NCBI GenBank assembly: GCA_938082375.1
Contig: CALKCJ010000019.1
Span: forward strand, 51,867-115,866
Length of the DNA: 64,000 nt
DNA from: an uncultured Thermomicrobiaceae bacterium
GTDB lineage: Bacteria > Chloroflexota > Chloroflexia > Thermomicrobiales > Thermomicrobiaceae
Direction of reading: 5' to 3'
In this document: positions 54,054-63,191 of the stretch, piece after piece
How positions within the stretch are numbered: position 1 is the stretch's first letter
How the letters are laid out: the number at the start of each line of letters is the position of its first letter
Program-made: the position numbers and the translations under genes
The notes under the pieces: generated by a model
Database searches by the model: none
What the model was told of the DNA's origin: nothing
Seen by the model: only the letters and a program-made list of their open reading frames with translations

Positions 54054-55361
54054 ATGGCGAAGCCGATCGTGGTGACGGCAACCGGCGACGCGCTGATCAC
54101 CCGGCGGATGCCCGACTATCGGGACGAGCCGTTCCAGCGGTTGGTCGGCCTGATCCGCTCGGCCGATGTTGCCTTCACCAACATGGAGATGACGCTGAGC
54201 AACTACGAAGGCTCACCGGTGGTCGAGAGCGGCGGGATGAACCTCTCGGCCGAGCCGGGGGTGGCGCGCGACCTGCGGCGCATGGGGTTCAACCTGACCG
54301 CCTTCGCGAACAACCACACGTTGAACTACGGCGAGCACGGCTGCCTTGAGACCCTGCGCGTGCTGCGCGAGGTCGATTTCGTCTGTGCCGGCGCCGGTCG
54401 TCACTTGGACGAAGCGCGCAGCCCGGCCTACCTGGAGACAGCGGCCGGTCGCGTCGGGCTGGTGGCCTGCGCCTCGACCTTCGCCAAGGGGCAGGAGGCT
54501 GGTGCCCAGCGATCCGACACCCCGGGGCGCCCAGGGCTGAACCCGCAGCGATTTGACACGCTCTATGTGGTGGATCAGGAGCGCTATGATGCTGTGAAGC
54601 GCATCGCCGAGCTGACCGGGGCCGAGAAATGGCGCCAGTGGCGGATCTGGATGGGCTTCGGCAAGCCGCCCAAGCGGGAAGGCGAGTTCATCTTCGCCGA
54701 GCGCTCCTTCATCGTCGGCGACCGCTTCGAGATCCGCACCGAGCCCAATGAGGACGATCTTGCCGGCAACACGCGCTCGGTACGGATCGCGCGTGAGATG
54801 TCCGACCTCACCCTGGTGAGCATCCATGCCCACGAGCCGAAAGATGAGATGTGGCAGCCGGCCGACTTCATCGTCGAGTTCGCGCACGCCTGCATCGACG
54901 CTGGCGCCGATATGGTGATCGGGCACGGGCCACACATGCTGCGCGGCCTAAAGCTCTACAAGGGTAAGCCGATCTTCTACTCGCTGGGCAACTTCATCTT
55001 CCAGTACGAGTATCTCCAGCGCATCCCGGCGGACGACTACGCGACGATGAACGCCGACCCCTCGATGACGCCGCCGGAGGTGTTCCGGCTGGTCTCCCAG
55101 AACGACACCCGCAGCTTCCCGGCCGAGCCACGCTACTGGGAGACGGTGCTGCCAATCTGCACGTTCGCGGGCCGCGAGCTCGTTGGCATCGAGCTGCACC
55201 CGGTGACGCTGGGGCCGTCGACTGGCTGGCCCCAGCGCGGCACGCCGCGCCTGGCCGATCCGCGCCACGGCCAGGAAATCCTCGACTGGATGGCGGAGCT
55301 CTCCGCCGCCTACGGCACCGCTATCGACATCGTGGACGGTGTGGGGCGGGTTCGGCTCTAA
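54054..55361 (+). CDS. CapA/PgsA-like metallophosphatase-fold protein
   Basis: 435 residues of the CapA family (poly-gamma-glutamate synthesis / calcineurin-like fold). Conserved blocks are ATGDALITRR, ADVAFTNMEMTLS, TAFANNHTLNYGEHG, LVSIHAH and GADMVIGHGPHMLRGLKLYKGKPIFYSLGNFIFQYE. There is no signal peptide or N-terminal helix, so unlike classical CapA it is probably cytoplasmic. Last gene of the plus-strand run, 105 bp after MlrC; capsule genes are absent, so a peptide or amide hydrolytic role is likely. Family call good, function uncertain. Confidence 0.85.
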   Translation: MAKPIVVTATGDALITRRMPDYRDEPFQRLVGLIRSADVAFTNMEMTLSNYEGSPVVESGGMNLSAEPGVARDLRRMGFNLTAFANNHTLNYGEHGCLETLRVLREVDFVCAGAGRHLDEARSPAYLETAAGRVGLVACASTFAKGQEAGAQRSDTPGRPGLNPQRFDTLYVVDQERYDAVKRIAELTGAEKWRQWRIWMGFGKPPKREGEFIFAERSFIVGDRFEIRTEPNEDDLAGNTRSVRIAREMSDLTLVSIHAHEPKDEMWQPADFIVEFAHACIDAGADMVIGHGPHMLRGLKLYKGKPIFYSLGNFIFQYEYLQRIPADDYATMNADPSMTPPEVFRLVSQNDTRSFPAEPRYWETVLPICTFAGRELVGIELHPVTLGPSTGWPQRGTPRLADPRHGQEILDWMAELSAAYGTAIDIVDGVGRVRL

Positions 55362-55396
55362 GGGTCTGTTCGGCCCCCCTTATCCCGGCTTCGCCA

Positions 55397-55423
55397 CCCC
55401 TCGCCCGCGATGCGGGAGAGGGG
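55397..55423. terminator. Hairpin between convergent capA and P1B ATPase genes
   Basis: CCCCTCGCCCGC and GCGGGAGAGGGG form a 12-bp stem with one mismatch and a GAT loop, then GGGGACAGGGGGGTGAGG. The sequence has the look of a dispersed G-rich repeat and can act as a terminator on both strands. Confidence 0.5.
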
Positions 55424-55439
55424 GACAGGGGGGTGAGGG

Positions 55440-57524
55440 CTACCCCCGGCGCAATAGGCTGGAGGAATTGCCGAGAATGAACAGGTCAGGGAGCGACTGC
55501 GCCGCTGCGGCCAGCGCTGGCGGCAGCAGGCCGAGCGCGGCCAGGGTCAGCCCGGCCAGGTTGTAGGCCGCGGTGAACCCCAGGTTCAGCCAGACCGTGC
55601 GCATCCCCCGCCGAGCTAGCCCGAAGAGCTGCGGCACCAGCGCCCAGTCTTCCCGCAGCAGCACCACATGCGCCGCCTCGACCGCGACCGCGGTGCCGAT
55701 CCCACCCATGGCGATCCCGACGTTGGCCTGGGCCAGTGCCGGCGCGTCGTTGATCCCGTCGCCGACCATCACCACGACGTGACCCTGCTCCTGGTAGCGC
55801 CGGACGACCGTGATCTTGTCCTCCGGCAACAGGTTCGCACGCCAGGCGATCCCGAGCCGGCCAGCGAGCGCAGCGGCGGCATGCTGGTTGTCGCCGGTCA
55901 GCAGCTCGATCTGCCGCACCCCCAGCTGGCGGAGCGCTGCCAGCGACTCGGCCAGGCCGGCACGCGGCGTGTCGGCGACCGCCAACAGGCCCACTGGCTT
56001 GCCGTCGCGGGCAACGACGATCACGGTCTTCCCCTCCGCCTCCAGGCGAGACGCCAACTTCTCGAGCCCGTCCGCAGCGATCAGTGAGGGCCGGCCCACC
56101 GTCACCTGATACCCGTTCACCTGGGCGCGGACGCCGAGCCCCGGCAGTGCCTCGAACCGCTCGGGGGCCGCGAGGAGGAGACCGCGGGCCTCGGCCGCCC
56201 GGCGAATCGCCTCAGCTAGCGGATGCTCGGAGTACCGCTCGGCCGAGGCCGCCAGTGCCAGGACTTCGCTTTCGCTCGCACCGTCAAGCGAGACGACGCT
56301 GGTCACCTCGGGCCGGCCCAGGGTGAGCGTGCCAGTCTTGTCGATCAGCAGCACGTCGGCGTGGGCCAGCGTCTCCAGGTAACGGCCGCCCTTGACCAGT
56401 AGCCCCCGGCGTGCGGCCGAGCCGATCGAGGCCAGCATCGCGATCGGCGTGGCCAGGGCGAAGGAGCAGGAGCAGGCCACCACCAGCACGGCGGCGGTCG
56501 CCAGCGGGTCGCGCCGCAGCAGCAGCGTGAGCGCGGCGAGGGTCACCACCACTGGCAGGTAGTAGGCAGAGAACCGGTCGGCTGCCCGCTGTACCGGCCC
56601 GCGGTGAGCTTCGGCCTCCTCGATCAGCCGGATTACGCGTCCGAAGGTCGAGTCCGGCCCTACCGCCGTAGCCTGGGCCCGCAGGTAGCCGAGGCGGACG
56701 AGCGAGGCGGCGAACACCCGTGAGCCGGGCCCGACCTCGACCGGCATCGACTCGCCGGTTACCGCGGACTGGTCGACGGTGGCTGCACCCTCGATCACCT
56801 CGCCGTCCACCGGGATGGCCTCGCCGGGCCGGACGACGACGACCTCGCCAGGCCGGACTTCGCTTGCTGGCACGGCCGTCTCCCCGCCCTCGCGCTCGAC
56901 CCGCGCGGTCTGCGGCGCCAAGCGGGCCAGCTCGCCGACCGCTCGGCGGGCCCGCTCGGTGGTGAAGCGCTCCACGAAGTCGCCGATCCGCATGAAGAAG
57001 ACGATGACAGCCGCGGCCGCCCACTCGCCGACGGCGATGGCGGCCAAAAGGCCGAGAGTCATGAGCGTGTGGGCGACGACCCGGCGGCGCAGCGCGGCGC
57101 GCGCGACGTTGCGGAAGACCGGCCAGCCGCCGGCCAAGATGGCCGCCAGCCAGAGCGGCCAGGGGACGCGATCGGTGATTGCCTCCAGCAGTCCCAGCCA
57201 CTCGCCGAGCACGACCACGAGCAGAACCGCGCCGAAGACGAGCCCGAGGAGCGCCAGGATCGAGCGGGCGTAGGATCGCGACGTGTCCGTGACATCTCCG
57301 CCGATGTCGTAGCCGGAGCGGCGCACCGCCTCGCGGATGGCGTCCAGGTCGGCCCGCGCCGGGTCGTACTCGACCAGCGCGCGCTCGGCGGCCAGGAGTA
57401 CCCGGGCATTCTGCACCCCCGGCACGCTGGCGATGGCGCGCTCCACGTGCAGGGCGCACTCGGCACAGTCCATCCCGAGGACAGCGAGCTCGAGCGTCTT
57501 GGTAGCCTGCTTCGGTTCATTCAT
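55440..57524 (-). CDS. P1B-type heavy-metal ATPase with CSC transport motif
   Basis: 694 residues. One N-terminal metal-binding domain has GMDCAEC (Cys20, Cys23). The transmembrane transport motif is Cys351-Ser-Cys353 where CPC is usual. The phosphorylation site DKTGTLT, the SEHPLAEAI nucleotide-binding motif and GDGINDAPAL are intact. The last helices carry QSLPDLFILGNSSSLL. The ATG at 57524 follows GGAGGTGTGCAG. It is co-oriented with and follows the CmtR-like repressor, which points to soft divalent metals such as cadmium, lead or zinc export. Metal specificity from CSC alone is uncertain. Confidence 0.9.
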   Translation of the reverse strand: MNEPKQATKTLELAVLGMDCAECALHVERAIASVPGVQNARVLLAAERALVEYDPARADLDAIREAVRRSGYDIGGDVTDTSRSYARSILALLGLVFGAVLLVVVLGEWLGLLEAITDRVPWPLWLAAILAGGWPVFRNVARAALRRRVVAHTLMTLGLLAAIAVGEWAAAAVIVFFMRIGDFVERFTTERARRAVGELARLAPQTARVEREGGETAVPASEVRPGEVVVVRPGEAIPVDGEVIEGAATVDQSAVTGESMPVEVGPGSRVFAASLVRLGYLRAQATAVGPDSTFGRVIRLIEEAEAHRGPVQRAADRFSAYYLPVVVTLAALTLLLRRDPLATAAVLVVACSCSFALATPIAMLASIGSAARRGLLVKGGRYLETLAHADVLLIDKTGTLTLGRPEVTSVVSLDGASESEVLALAASAERYSEHPLAEAIRRAAEARGLLLAAPERFEALPGLGVRAQVNGYQVTVGRPSLIAADGLEKLASRLEAEGKTVIVVARDGKPVGLLAVADTPRAGLAESLAALRQLGVRQIELLTGDNQHAAAALAGRLGIAWRANLLPEDKITVVRRYQEQGHVVVMVGDGINDAPALAQANVGIAMGGIGTAVAVEAAHVVLLREDWALVPQLFGLARRGMRTVWLNLGFTAAYNLAGLTLAALGLLPPALAAAAQSLPDLFILGNSSSLLRRG

Positions 57525-57582
57525 CTGCACACCTCCAACGTGACGGCTGGTGACCACCCCCTTCGCTGCCACCGGCGAGCCG

Positions 57583-57966
57583 TCACGTGCCGGCGGCCTC
57601 GCTCGGCGATTCAGCGCTCGATTGTGGGCCCGCCGACAATTCGTAGCGGGTGCAGGCGTAGACGCCGCTGGCCACGTCGGCCAGCAGTTGATCGGCCAGC
57701 GCCAGCAGCGTGTCGATGCGCCGGTCGCTGAGCCGGTAGCGGACGAAACGGCCCTCCTGCTCGCGGTCGACCAGCCCGCAGTCCCACAGACAGCGTAGAT
57801 GGTTGGACGCGTTCGACTGGCTGAGACCGGTGGCTTCGGCGATCTCGCTCACGGTCATCGGGCTGCGCCGCAGCGCCTCGACGATGGCCAGCCGTGACGG
57901 GTCGGCGAAGCCGCGGAAGAGCTTCGCCTTGAGGCTGATGGCTCGCGGGTTGGCTTGCAGGAGCAT
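57583..57966 (-). CDS. ArsR-family metal sensor, CmtR-like
   Basis: 127 residues, winged helix-turn-helix. The recognition helix carries NHLRCLWDCGLV with Cys59 and Cys63, and Cys105 lies near the C-terminus (VYACTRY). This matches in position the Cd/Pb site of Mycobacterium CmtR (Cys57, Cys61, Cys102) rather than the ELCVCDL site of ArsR/CadC. It represses until metal binds. A perfect palindrome overlaps its promoter. It is 58 bp upstream of the P1B ATPase on the same strand. Confidence 0.88.
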   Translation of the reverse strand: MLLQANPRAISLKAKLFRGFADPSRLAIVEALRRSPMTVSEIAEATGLSQSNASNHLRCLWDCGLVDREQEGRFVRYRLSDRRIDTLLALADQLLADVASGVYACTRYELSAGPQSSAESPSEAAGT

Positions 57967-57990
57967 GAAGCACCGTCTCCTCGATCGAAC

Positions 57991-58010
57991 ATATCAGCAT
58001 ATGCTGATAT
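57991..58010. promoter_or_regulatory. ArsR/CmtR-type operator (20-bp perfect palindrome)
   Basis: ATATCAGCAT followed by its exact inverse ATGCTGATAT, 24 bp upstream of the repressor start codon and overlapping the edge of the -10 element. This is the typical layout for an autoregulated ArsR-family repressor. Confidence 0.85.
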
Positions 58011-58037
58011 AATAGCCTGACCCCGCTCGATCGCCAA
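58009..58037 (-). promoter_or_regulatory. Promoter of the arsR-P1B ATPase operon
   Basis: On the minus strand TTGGCG (58037-58032), 17 bp, TATTAT (58014-58009). The -10 edge lies within the palindromic operator, so bound repressor would block polymerase. Confidence 0.7.
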
Positions 58038-58217
58038 GTGCCTGGCAGCGTGCGGAGCCGGTGAGCGTAGCCGGCCCTCGCCCCGCCAACGCGATCGGCG
58101 ATCGACCAGTGATCGCTGTCGGAGTGTCGAAGCCATCCCCATGGCCGTTCGCTGCGTCCCCTGCGAGGGGGAACAGGAGGCGAAGCCGAGGCCACCTGGA
58201 AGCGAGGGGCTGCCCTG

Positions 58218-59228
58218 CTACCGCTTGCGGGCCAGCTCAAAGGTGGCGTGTGGGTCGTCGGCCGAGCGGTGGCCGGCGAAGACGATCACGCAGCGGAGTA
58301 AGAAGCCACCGGTCAGCACCAGCAGCCCGGCCAGGAGCCGCAGCGCCTGGGCAATCGCGCCGTGGCGCCTGCGAGCGAGCGCCTGGAGCAGGAGCGGCGC
58401 CACCACGCCGGCCCCCAGCACGCCGCGGAACGCCTGGCCCAGACGACCAGCGTCGAGCGGCCGGCCGATCACCGGGCCGCTGTTGGCTCGGAGGCCGAGC
58501 AGCAGTGCCAGCTCAGCCAGGAGCGCCAGGCGGTCGAGCCGCTCCAGCCGCTCGAGGGCATGGCTGCCGGCCTGCCGGGTCGCGGCCAGCAGGAGGTAGA
58601 GCGCCGTGACAGCGTTCGAGAGTGCGGAACTGAGGAAGAGCGGCCCAAGGAGCAGGAAGTTCTTCGTCCAGAGCGGGACAGCGGTCGCGGCCAAGAGCAC
58701 GCCGGTGTAGCCGCTGAGGAAGAAGGCCGGCCCGCTGCCGAGCAGGCCAACGAGCCGATCCGGCGTCGCCCGGAGCAGCCGCGCCGGCCCGCGCCGGCCG
58801 ATGAGCCCGTCGTGGGCCGCCTGGGTCAACGCGCTGAGGCCGGAGAACAGGCTGAAGGCAAGCAACCCCCAGGCGCCGAGCGACATCGGCGAGCGCAGCT
58901 TGAGGATTCGCAACATGTGGTGGAAGCGCTCTGGCCGCCCCAGGTCGTAGATCAGCAATAATGGGGCAGGAATTACGGTCAAAAAGGAAAGGTAACGCCC
59001 GGCACGCGCGACCGGCCGCAGCTCCGGCCCGCCGAAGAGCCGGGCGAGCGTGGCCACCACGTAGCTCGCGCCCGAGATCCCGCCCAGGAAGAAGTACAGG
59101 ACGATCGACCACTTCCAGTGCGGCTTGTGGATAGCCGGGAGACCGTAGTAGCTGTCGCGCGCCTCGTCCGCGGCCGAGCCTCCGGCCTGGCGCCGCGTCT
59201 CCCATCGCCGCTGGTAGCCCATGCTCAC
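58218..59228 (-). CDS. NrfD-like membrane subunit of formate dehydrogenase
   Basis: 336 residues with about eight helices, starting HKPHWKWSIVLYFFLGGISGASYVVATLARL. It resembles the NrfD/PsrC family and replaces the cytochrome b (FdnI) subunit of E. coli formate dehydrogenase-N, so electrons reach quinone without haem. AAGGAG is 8 bp before the GTG at 59228 (ATG at 59222 is possible). Follows the Fe-S subunit gene by 31 bp. Confidence 0.85.
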   Translation of the reverse strand: MSMGYQRRWETRRQAGGSAADEARDSYYGLPAIHKPHWKWSIVLYFFLGGISGASYVVATLARLFGGPELRPVARAGRYLSFLTVIPAPLLLIYDLGRPERFHHMLRILKLRSPMSLGAWGLLAFSLFSGLSALTQAAHDGLIGRRGPARLLRATPDRLVGLLGSGPAFFLSGYTGVLLAATAVPLWTKNFLLLGPLFLSSALSNAVTALYLLLAATRQAGSHALERLERLDRLALLAELALLLGLRANSGPVIGRPLDAGRLGQAFRGVLGAGVVAPLLLQALARRRHGAIAQALRLLAGLLVLTGGFLLRCVIVFAGHRSADDPHATFELARKR

Positions 59229-59259
59229 CTGGCTTGCTCCTTATGCCCTGATCCGCACG

Positions 59260-60105
59260 TCACCGCCGCAGCGAGAGCAGCGCGGCCAGCCCCAGCCCGA
59301 GCGCGGCCGCCGCTGTGCTCAGGAAGGCCGGCAGCACCTTGCGCTGCGGTAGCTCCGGCTGGGCCGGCAGATTGTAGACCTCTGGCGGCGCGGTCAGGAT
59401 GAAGAAGGCGTTCAGTCCCTCAATGCCGCCGGTGCCGCCGACCTCCCGGTCGCCGTAGATATAGGCCTCGGTCACGCCCTGCGCGTGGAGATCGGCCACG
59501 CGCCGCTTGGCGCGCTCCATGAGCTGCTCCACCGGGCCAAACTGGATGGAGTCGGTGGGGCAGGCCTTGGCGCAGGCCGGCTCCAGTCCGTCCTTGAGGC
59601 GATCGTAGCAGAGCGTGCACTTGTGCGCCTTGCCGTCGGTGAGACTGAGCGCCGGCACCCCGAAGGGGCAGGCCGGGACGCAGTAGCCGCAGCCGTTGCA
59701 GATGTCCTGCTGGATGACGACGGTGTCGAACTCCGTCCGGATGATGGCCCCGGTGGGGCAGGCCTCCAGGCAGCCGGCGTAGACGCAGTGCTTGCAGACG
59801 TCGCTCAGCATCAGCCAGTTGCTCTGGAAGGCCTTGAGCCGGGTGGGCCGGCGCCCCTCGCGGTCGCTCACCCGCTCGATGAAGGCCACATGCCGCCAGG
59901 TGGTGGCCCCCAGGTCGCCGGTGTTGTCGTAGCTGTAGCCGGTGAACCCGAAGTCGTCCATCGGGAGCTGGTTCCACTGTTTGCAGGCCACCTCGCAGGC
60001 CTTGCAACCGATGCACAGCGTGGTGTCGGTCAGGAAGCCGAGCGCCCCTGGCCGGGCTCCCGTGGTGCCAGCGCGGCCGTCCCCCTGGGATGCCCTCACG
60101 CTCAT
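59260..60105 (-). CDS. Formate dehydrogenase Fe-S subunit (FdnH type)
   Basis: 281 residues. Four [4Fe-4S] clusters are formed by CIGCKACEVACK, CKHCVYAGCLEACP, CNGCGYCVPACP and CTLCYDRLKDG...CAKACP. A C-terminal membrane helix (about 260-278) anchors it as in FdnH. It links the molybdenum/tungsten site to the NrfD-type subunit. Overlaps the catalytic subunit stop as ATGA. Confidence 0.92.
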   Translation of the reverse strand: MSVRASQGDGRAGTTGARPGALGFLTDTTLCIGCKACEVACKQWNQLPMDDFGFTGYSYDNTGDLGATTWRHVAFIERVSDREGRRPTRLKAFQSNWLMLSDVCKHCVYAGCLEACPTGAIIRTEFDTVVIQQDICNGCGYCVPACPFGVPALSLTDGKAHKCTLCYDRLKDGLEPACAKACPTDSIQFGPVEQLMERAKRRVADLHAQGVTEAYIYGDREVGGTGGIEGLNAFFILTAPPEVYNLPAQPELPQRKVLPAFLSTAAAALGLGLAALLSLRR

Positions 60106-63100
60106 AGCGGATGCTCTCCTTCCCGACCGATGCGGCCCTTGCGCAGGTTGCAGGTGAACGCCTTGGCCTCGTGGATGCGCGAGTTCGGGTCTTCGATCAG
60201 CGCCGAGAGGTTGTTCGCGATCCCGCCCTGCGCGTACCCCTTGTAGCCGAAGTGCCAGGGCATGCCGATTTGGTGCACCGTGCGGCCGTGGATGACCAGC
60301 GGCTGGATCCGGTCGGTGACCAGCGCGCGGGCTTCCGCCTCGCCGCGCAGCGTCGAGACCACGACCCAGTCGCCGTTGGCGATGCCTAGCTCGGCAGCCA
60401 GCTCCGGGCTGATCTCGACGAACCCCTCGGGCTGCAGCTCGGCCAGCCAGGGAACCGTACGGCTCATGCCGCCCGCGGTATGGTGCTCGGTCAGCCGGTA
60501 CGTGGTGATGACATACGGGAAGCGGGGGTCGCCGATCTCGTGGTAGGGGTTGTCCGGGCGCTCGAAGAGCGGGGCGACTGGGCTGCGCGGCGTCTTCGGA
60601 TAGAGGAGGTTGCCGACCGGCGACTCCCAGGGTTCGTAGTGGGTCGGCAACGGGCCGTCGAGCAGCCCGGAGGGCACGAAGAGGCGGCCGCGCCCGTCGG
60701 GCAGCATGACGAACGGCTTATCGCCGGCATGGGCGTCGAGCCCGCGGGCGCCCTCCGGCGGCCGGTAGTCGGGTGGCTTGTCGACGGGGAAGTCCGGCAC
60801 GTCGTAGCCCGTCCAGCGGCCCTGCTCCGGGTCCCACCAGACCCACCGCTTCCGCTCGCTCCAGGGCCGGCCCTGAGGGTCGGCCGAGGCGCGGTTATAC
60901 AGGATGCGCACGTTGTTCGGCCAGGAGAAGCCCCACTCGAGCGAGGCCTTATCGTCGCCTCTGCGGTTGCGGGCGCGGTTATAGCCCTCCTCGGGCATGA
61001 TGCCCGAGTAGATCCAGCAGCCGCAGGCGGTGGAGCCGTCGTCCTTGAGCTCGCGGAAGCTGCTGACGGGCTTGCCGTCGGCGACAGTGAAGCCGTTGAT
61101 CTCCTTGAGCACCGCCTGGAGATCCGGCTCGTCCCACAGAACCTTCGTGGGGTAGTCCCAAGTTAGTGCCGTGATCTGGCGGCCTTTGGGTGTATCGTCG
61201 TCCTGGTACAGCTCCTTGAGCCGTTTGCCGAGGTGGTAGAGGAACCAGGGCTCGGAGCGGCAGTCGCCGGGTGGGTCGACCGCCTTGTCGTGCCACTGGA
61301 CGAGCCGCTGGGTGTTGGTGAAGGAGCCTTCCTTCTCGCCGGGCAGCGCGGCCGGGAGGAAGAAGACCTCGGTCTTGATCTGCTCCGGCCGCAGCTCGCC
61401 GCGCCGCACCTCCGGCGAGTCGTACCAGAAGGCCGCGGTCTCGATCTCGTAGGCGTCGCGCACCACCAGCCAGTCGAGGTTGGCCAGCGCCTTGCGTACC
61501 AGCACGGCGTTCTGCCCGCCGACGGCAGGGTTCTGGCCCAGGCAGAAGAGCCCCTTCATCACTCCGTCGGCCATCATCGGGATCATCGCCTCGAAGGAGT
61601 AGTCGCCCGAGATCTTAGGCAGGAGGTCGTAGGCGAAGTCGTTTTCCGGGGTGGCGGCGTCGCCGTACCAGGCCGTGAGCAGGCTGACCATGAACCGGGG
61701 CAGGTTGAACCACATCCCGGTCGGGGGCTGCTCCGTCGCCAAGTACTCGCGGAGCGAGCGATGCCCAGCCTGGGTGCTCGGCATTGGCAGGTAGCCGGGC
61801 AGCAGGTTGTAGAGCGTGGGGATATCGGTGCTGCCCTGGATGGTGGCATGGCCGCGCAAAGCCAGGATGCCTCCGCCCGGCCGACCGATGTTGCCGAGCA
61901 GGAGCTGGAGCAGCGCGCAGCAACTGATGATCTGCGTGCCGATGGTGTGCTGCGTCCAGGCGACGGCGTAGCAGAAGGCGCTGGTGCGGTCGCGGCCGGA
62001 GTTCTGGAGCAGCGTCTCGGCGACTGTGATCAGGAGGTCGCGCGGCACGCCAGAGATCTGCTCGACCAGCTCCGGCGTGTAGCGGGCGAAGTGTCGCTTG
62101 ACGATCTGGAAGACGCAGTTTGGATGCTGCAGGGTCATGTCGACCGGCGCGCTGGAGGGCTCGGCGTTCGGCCCGTGGTCCTGCTCGGCCTCCTCGGCGG
62201 CGAACTGCCAGGTCTCGGTGCGGTAGCGTCTCTGCTCCGGGTCGTAGCCGGAGAAGAGCCCTTCGAGATCCTCGGTATCCTTGAACTGCTCGCTCACGAT
62301 GAGCGGCGCGTTGGTGTAGTGGGTGAGGTACTCCTTGAAGAAGGGATCGCTGTTCCAGCGCTCGCTGTTGAGCACGTAGTTGACGATCCCGCCGAGCACC
62401 GCCAGGTCGGTCCCTGGCCGGAGCGGCACGTGGAGGTCGGCCAGGGCCGAAGTGCGGGAGAAGCGCGGGTCGACGTGGATGATGGTCGCGCCCTTCGTCT
62501 TAGCCTTGAGCACGAAGCGGAAGCCGACCGGGTGGTTCTCGGCCATGTTGGAGCCCATGATGACGATGCAGTCGCTATCGGCCAGGCTCTGCTGGGTCGT
62601 CGTCGCGCCGCCGCGACCGAGCCGGGCGCCCAGACCGGGCACCGTGCTGGAGTGTCATATGCGGGCCTGGTTCTCGACCGCCACGATACCGAGGCCGGCC
62701 GTCCAGAGCTTCTTGATCAGGTAGTTCTCCTCGTTGTCGAGGGTCGCCCCGCCCAGGTGGCCGATGCCGAGCGTGCGGTTGACTGGCACCCCGTGCTCGT
62801 CGGTTTCCTCATAGGTCACGTCGCGCGTCTGCTTGACGAGCTGGGCGATCCGCTCCATGGCCCAGTCGAGCGAGCGCTCTTCCCAGTGGTCGCTGTACGG
62901 GGCGCGGTACTTGACTTTGGTCTCGCGGAGCGGGCTGGTGAGCAGCCCGTAGGTGGCAGCGCCTTTGGGGCAGAGCGTGCCGCCGTTGATCGGGCTCTCG
63001 TAGTTGCCCTCGATGTCGATAATGCGACCGTCCTTGGTGTAGATGAGCTGGGAGCAGCCTACCGCACAGTAGGGGCAGACGCTCACGGTGACCTCGGCGC

Positions 63101-63191
63101 CGCGTATCCGGGCGTGTGCCTGCCTGGTGGCTTCGCTCACCGGGTTCGGAACCCGTCCGACGTGCGTCCTGAGCCGCTCCTTGATACCCAT
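60102..63191 (-). CDS. fdnG: Selenocysteine-containing formate dehydrogenase catalytic subunit
   Basis: About 1029 residues, read through an in-frame TGA at 62655-62657 that encodes Sec179 (QARI-U-HSSTV), the exact place of Sec in E. coli FdnG/FdhF. The N-terminal [4Fe-4S] site CPYCAVGC ... CPKG is canonical. After Sec come LGRGGATTTQQ and ENHPVGFRFVLKAK, as in FdnG. ATG at 63191 (MGIKERLRTH); AGGAG is 13 bp upstream. No Tat signal is present, unlike FdnG, so the active site probably faces the cytoplasm. It would oxidise formate, or reduce CO2, via the Fe-S and NrfD-type subunits. Ordinary gene callers would split it in two. Confidence 0.93.
62620..62657 (-). promoter_or_regulatory. SECIS element for selenocysteine insertion
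   Basis: Directly after the UGA, bases 15-33 of the mRNA (62643-62625) form a 7-bp stem GGUGCCC / GGGCGCC closing the loop GGUCU. The loop begins 22 bases from the U of UGA, the same distance as in E. coli fdhF, whose SelB-binding loop is also GGUCU. This supports true selenocysteine decoding rather than a pseudogene. Confidence 0.85.

Noticed and set aside
62655..62657. Interpretation of the TGA as a nonsense mutation splitting fdnG
   Set aside because: Sequence continuity with FdnG, the exact Sec position and the GGUCU hairpin make selenocysteine decoding far more likely.
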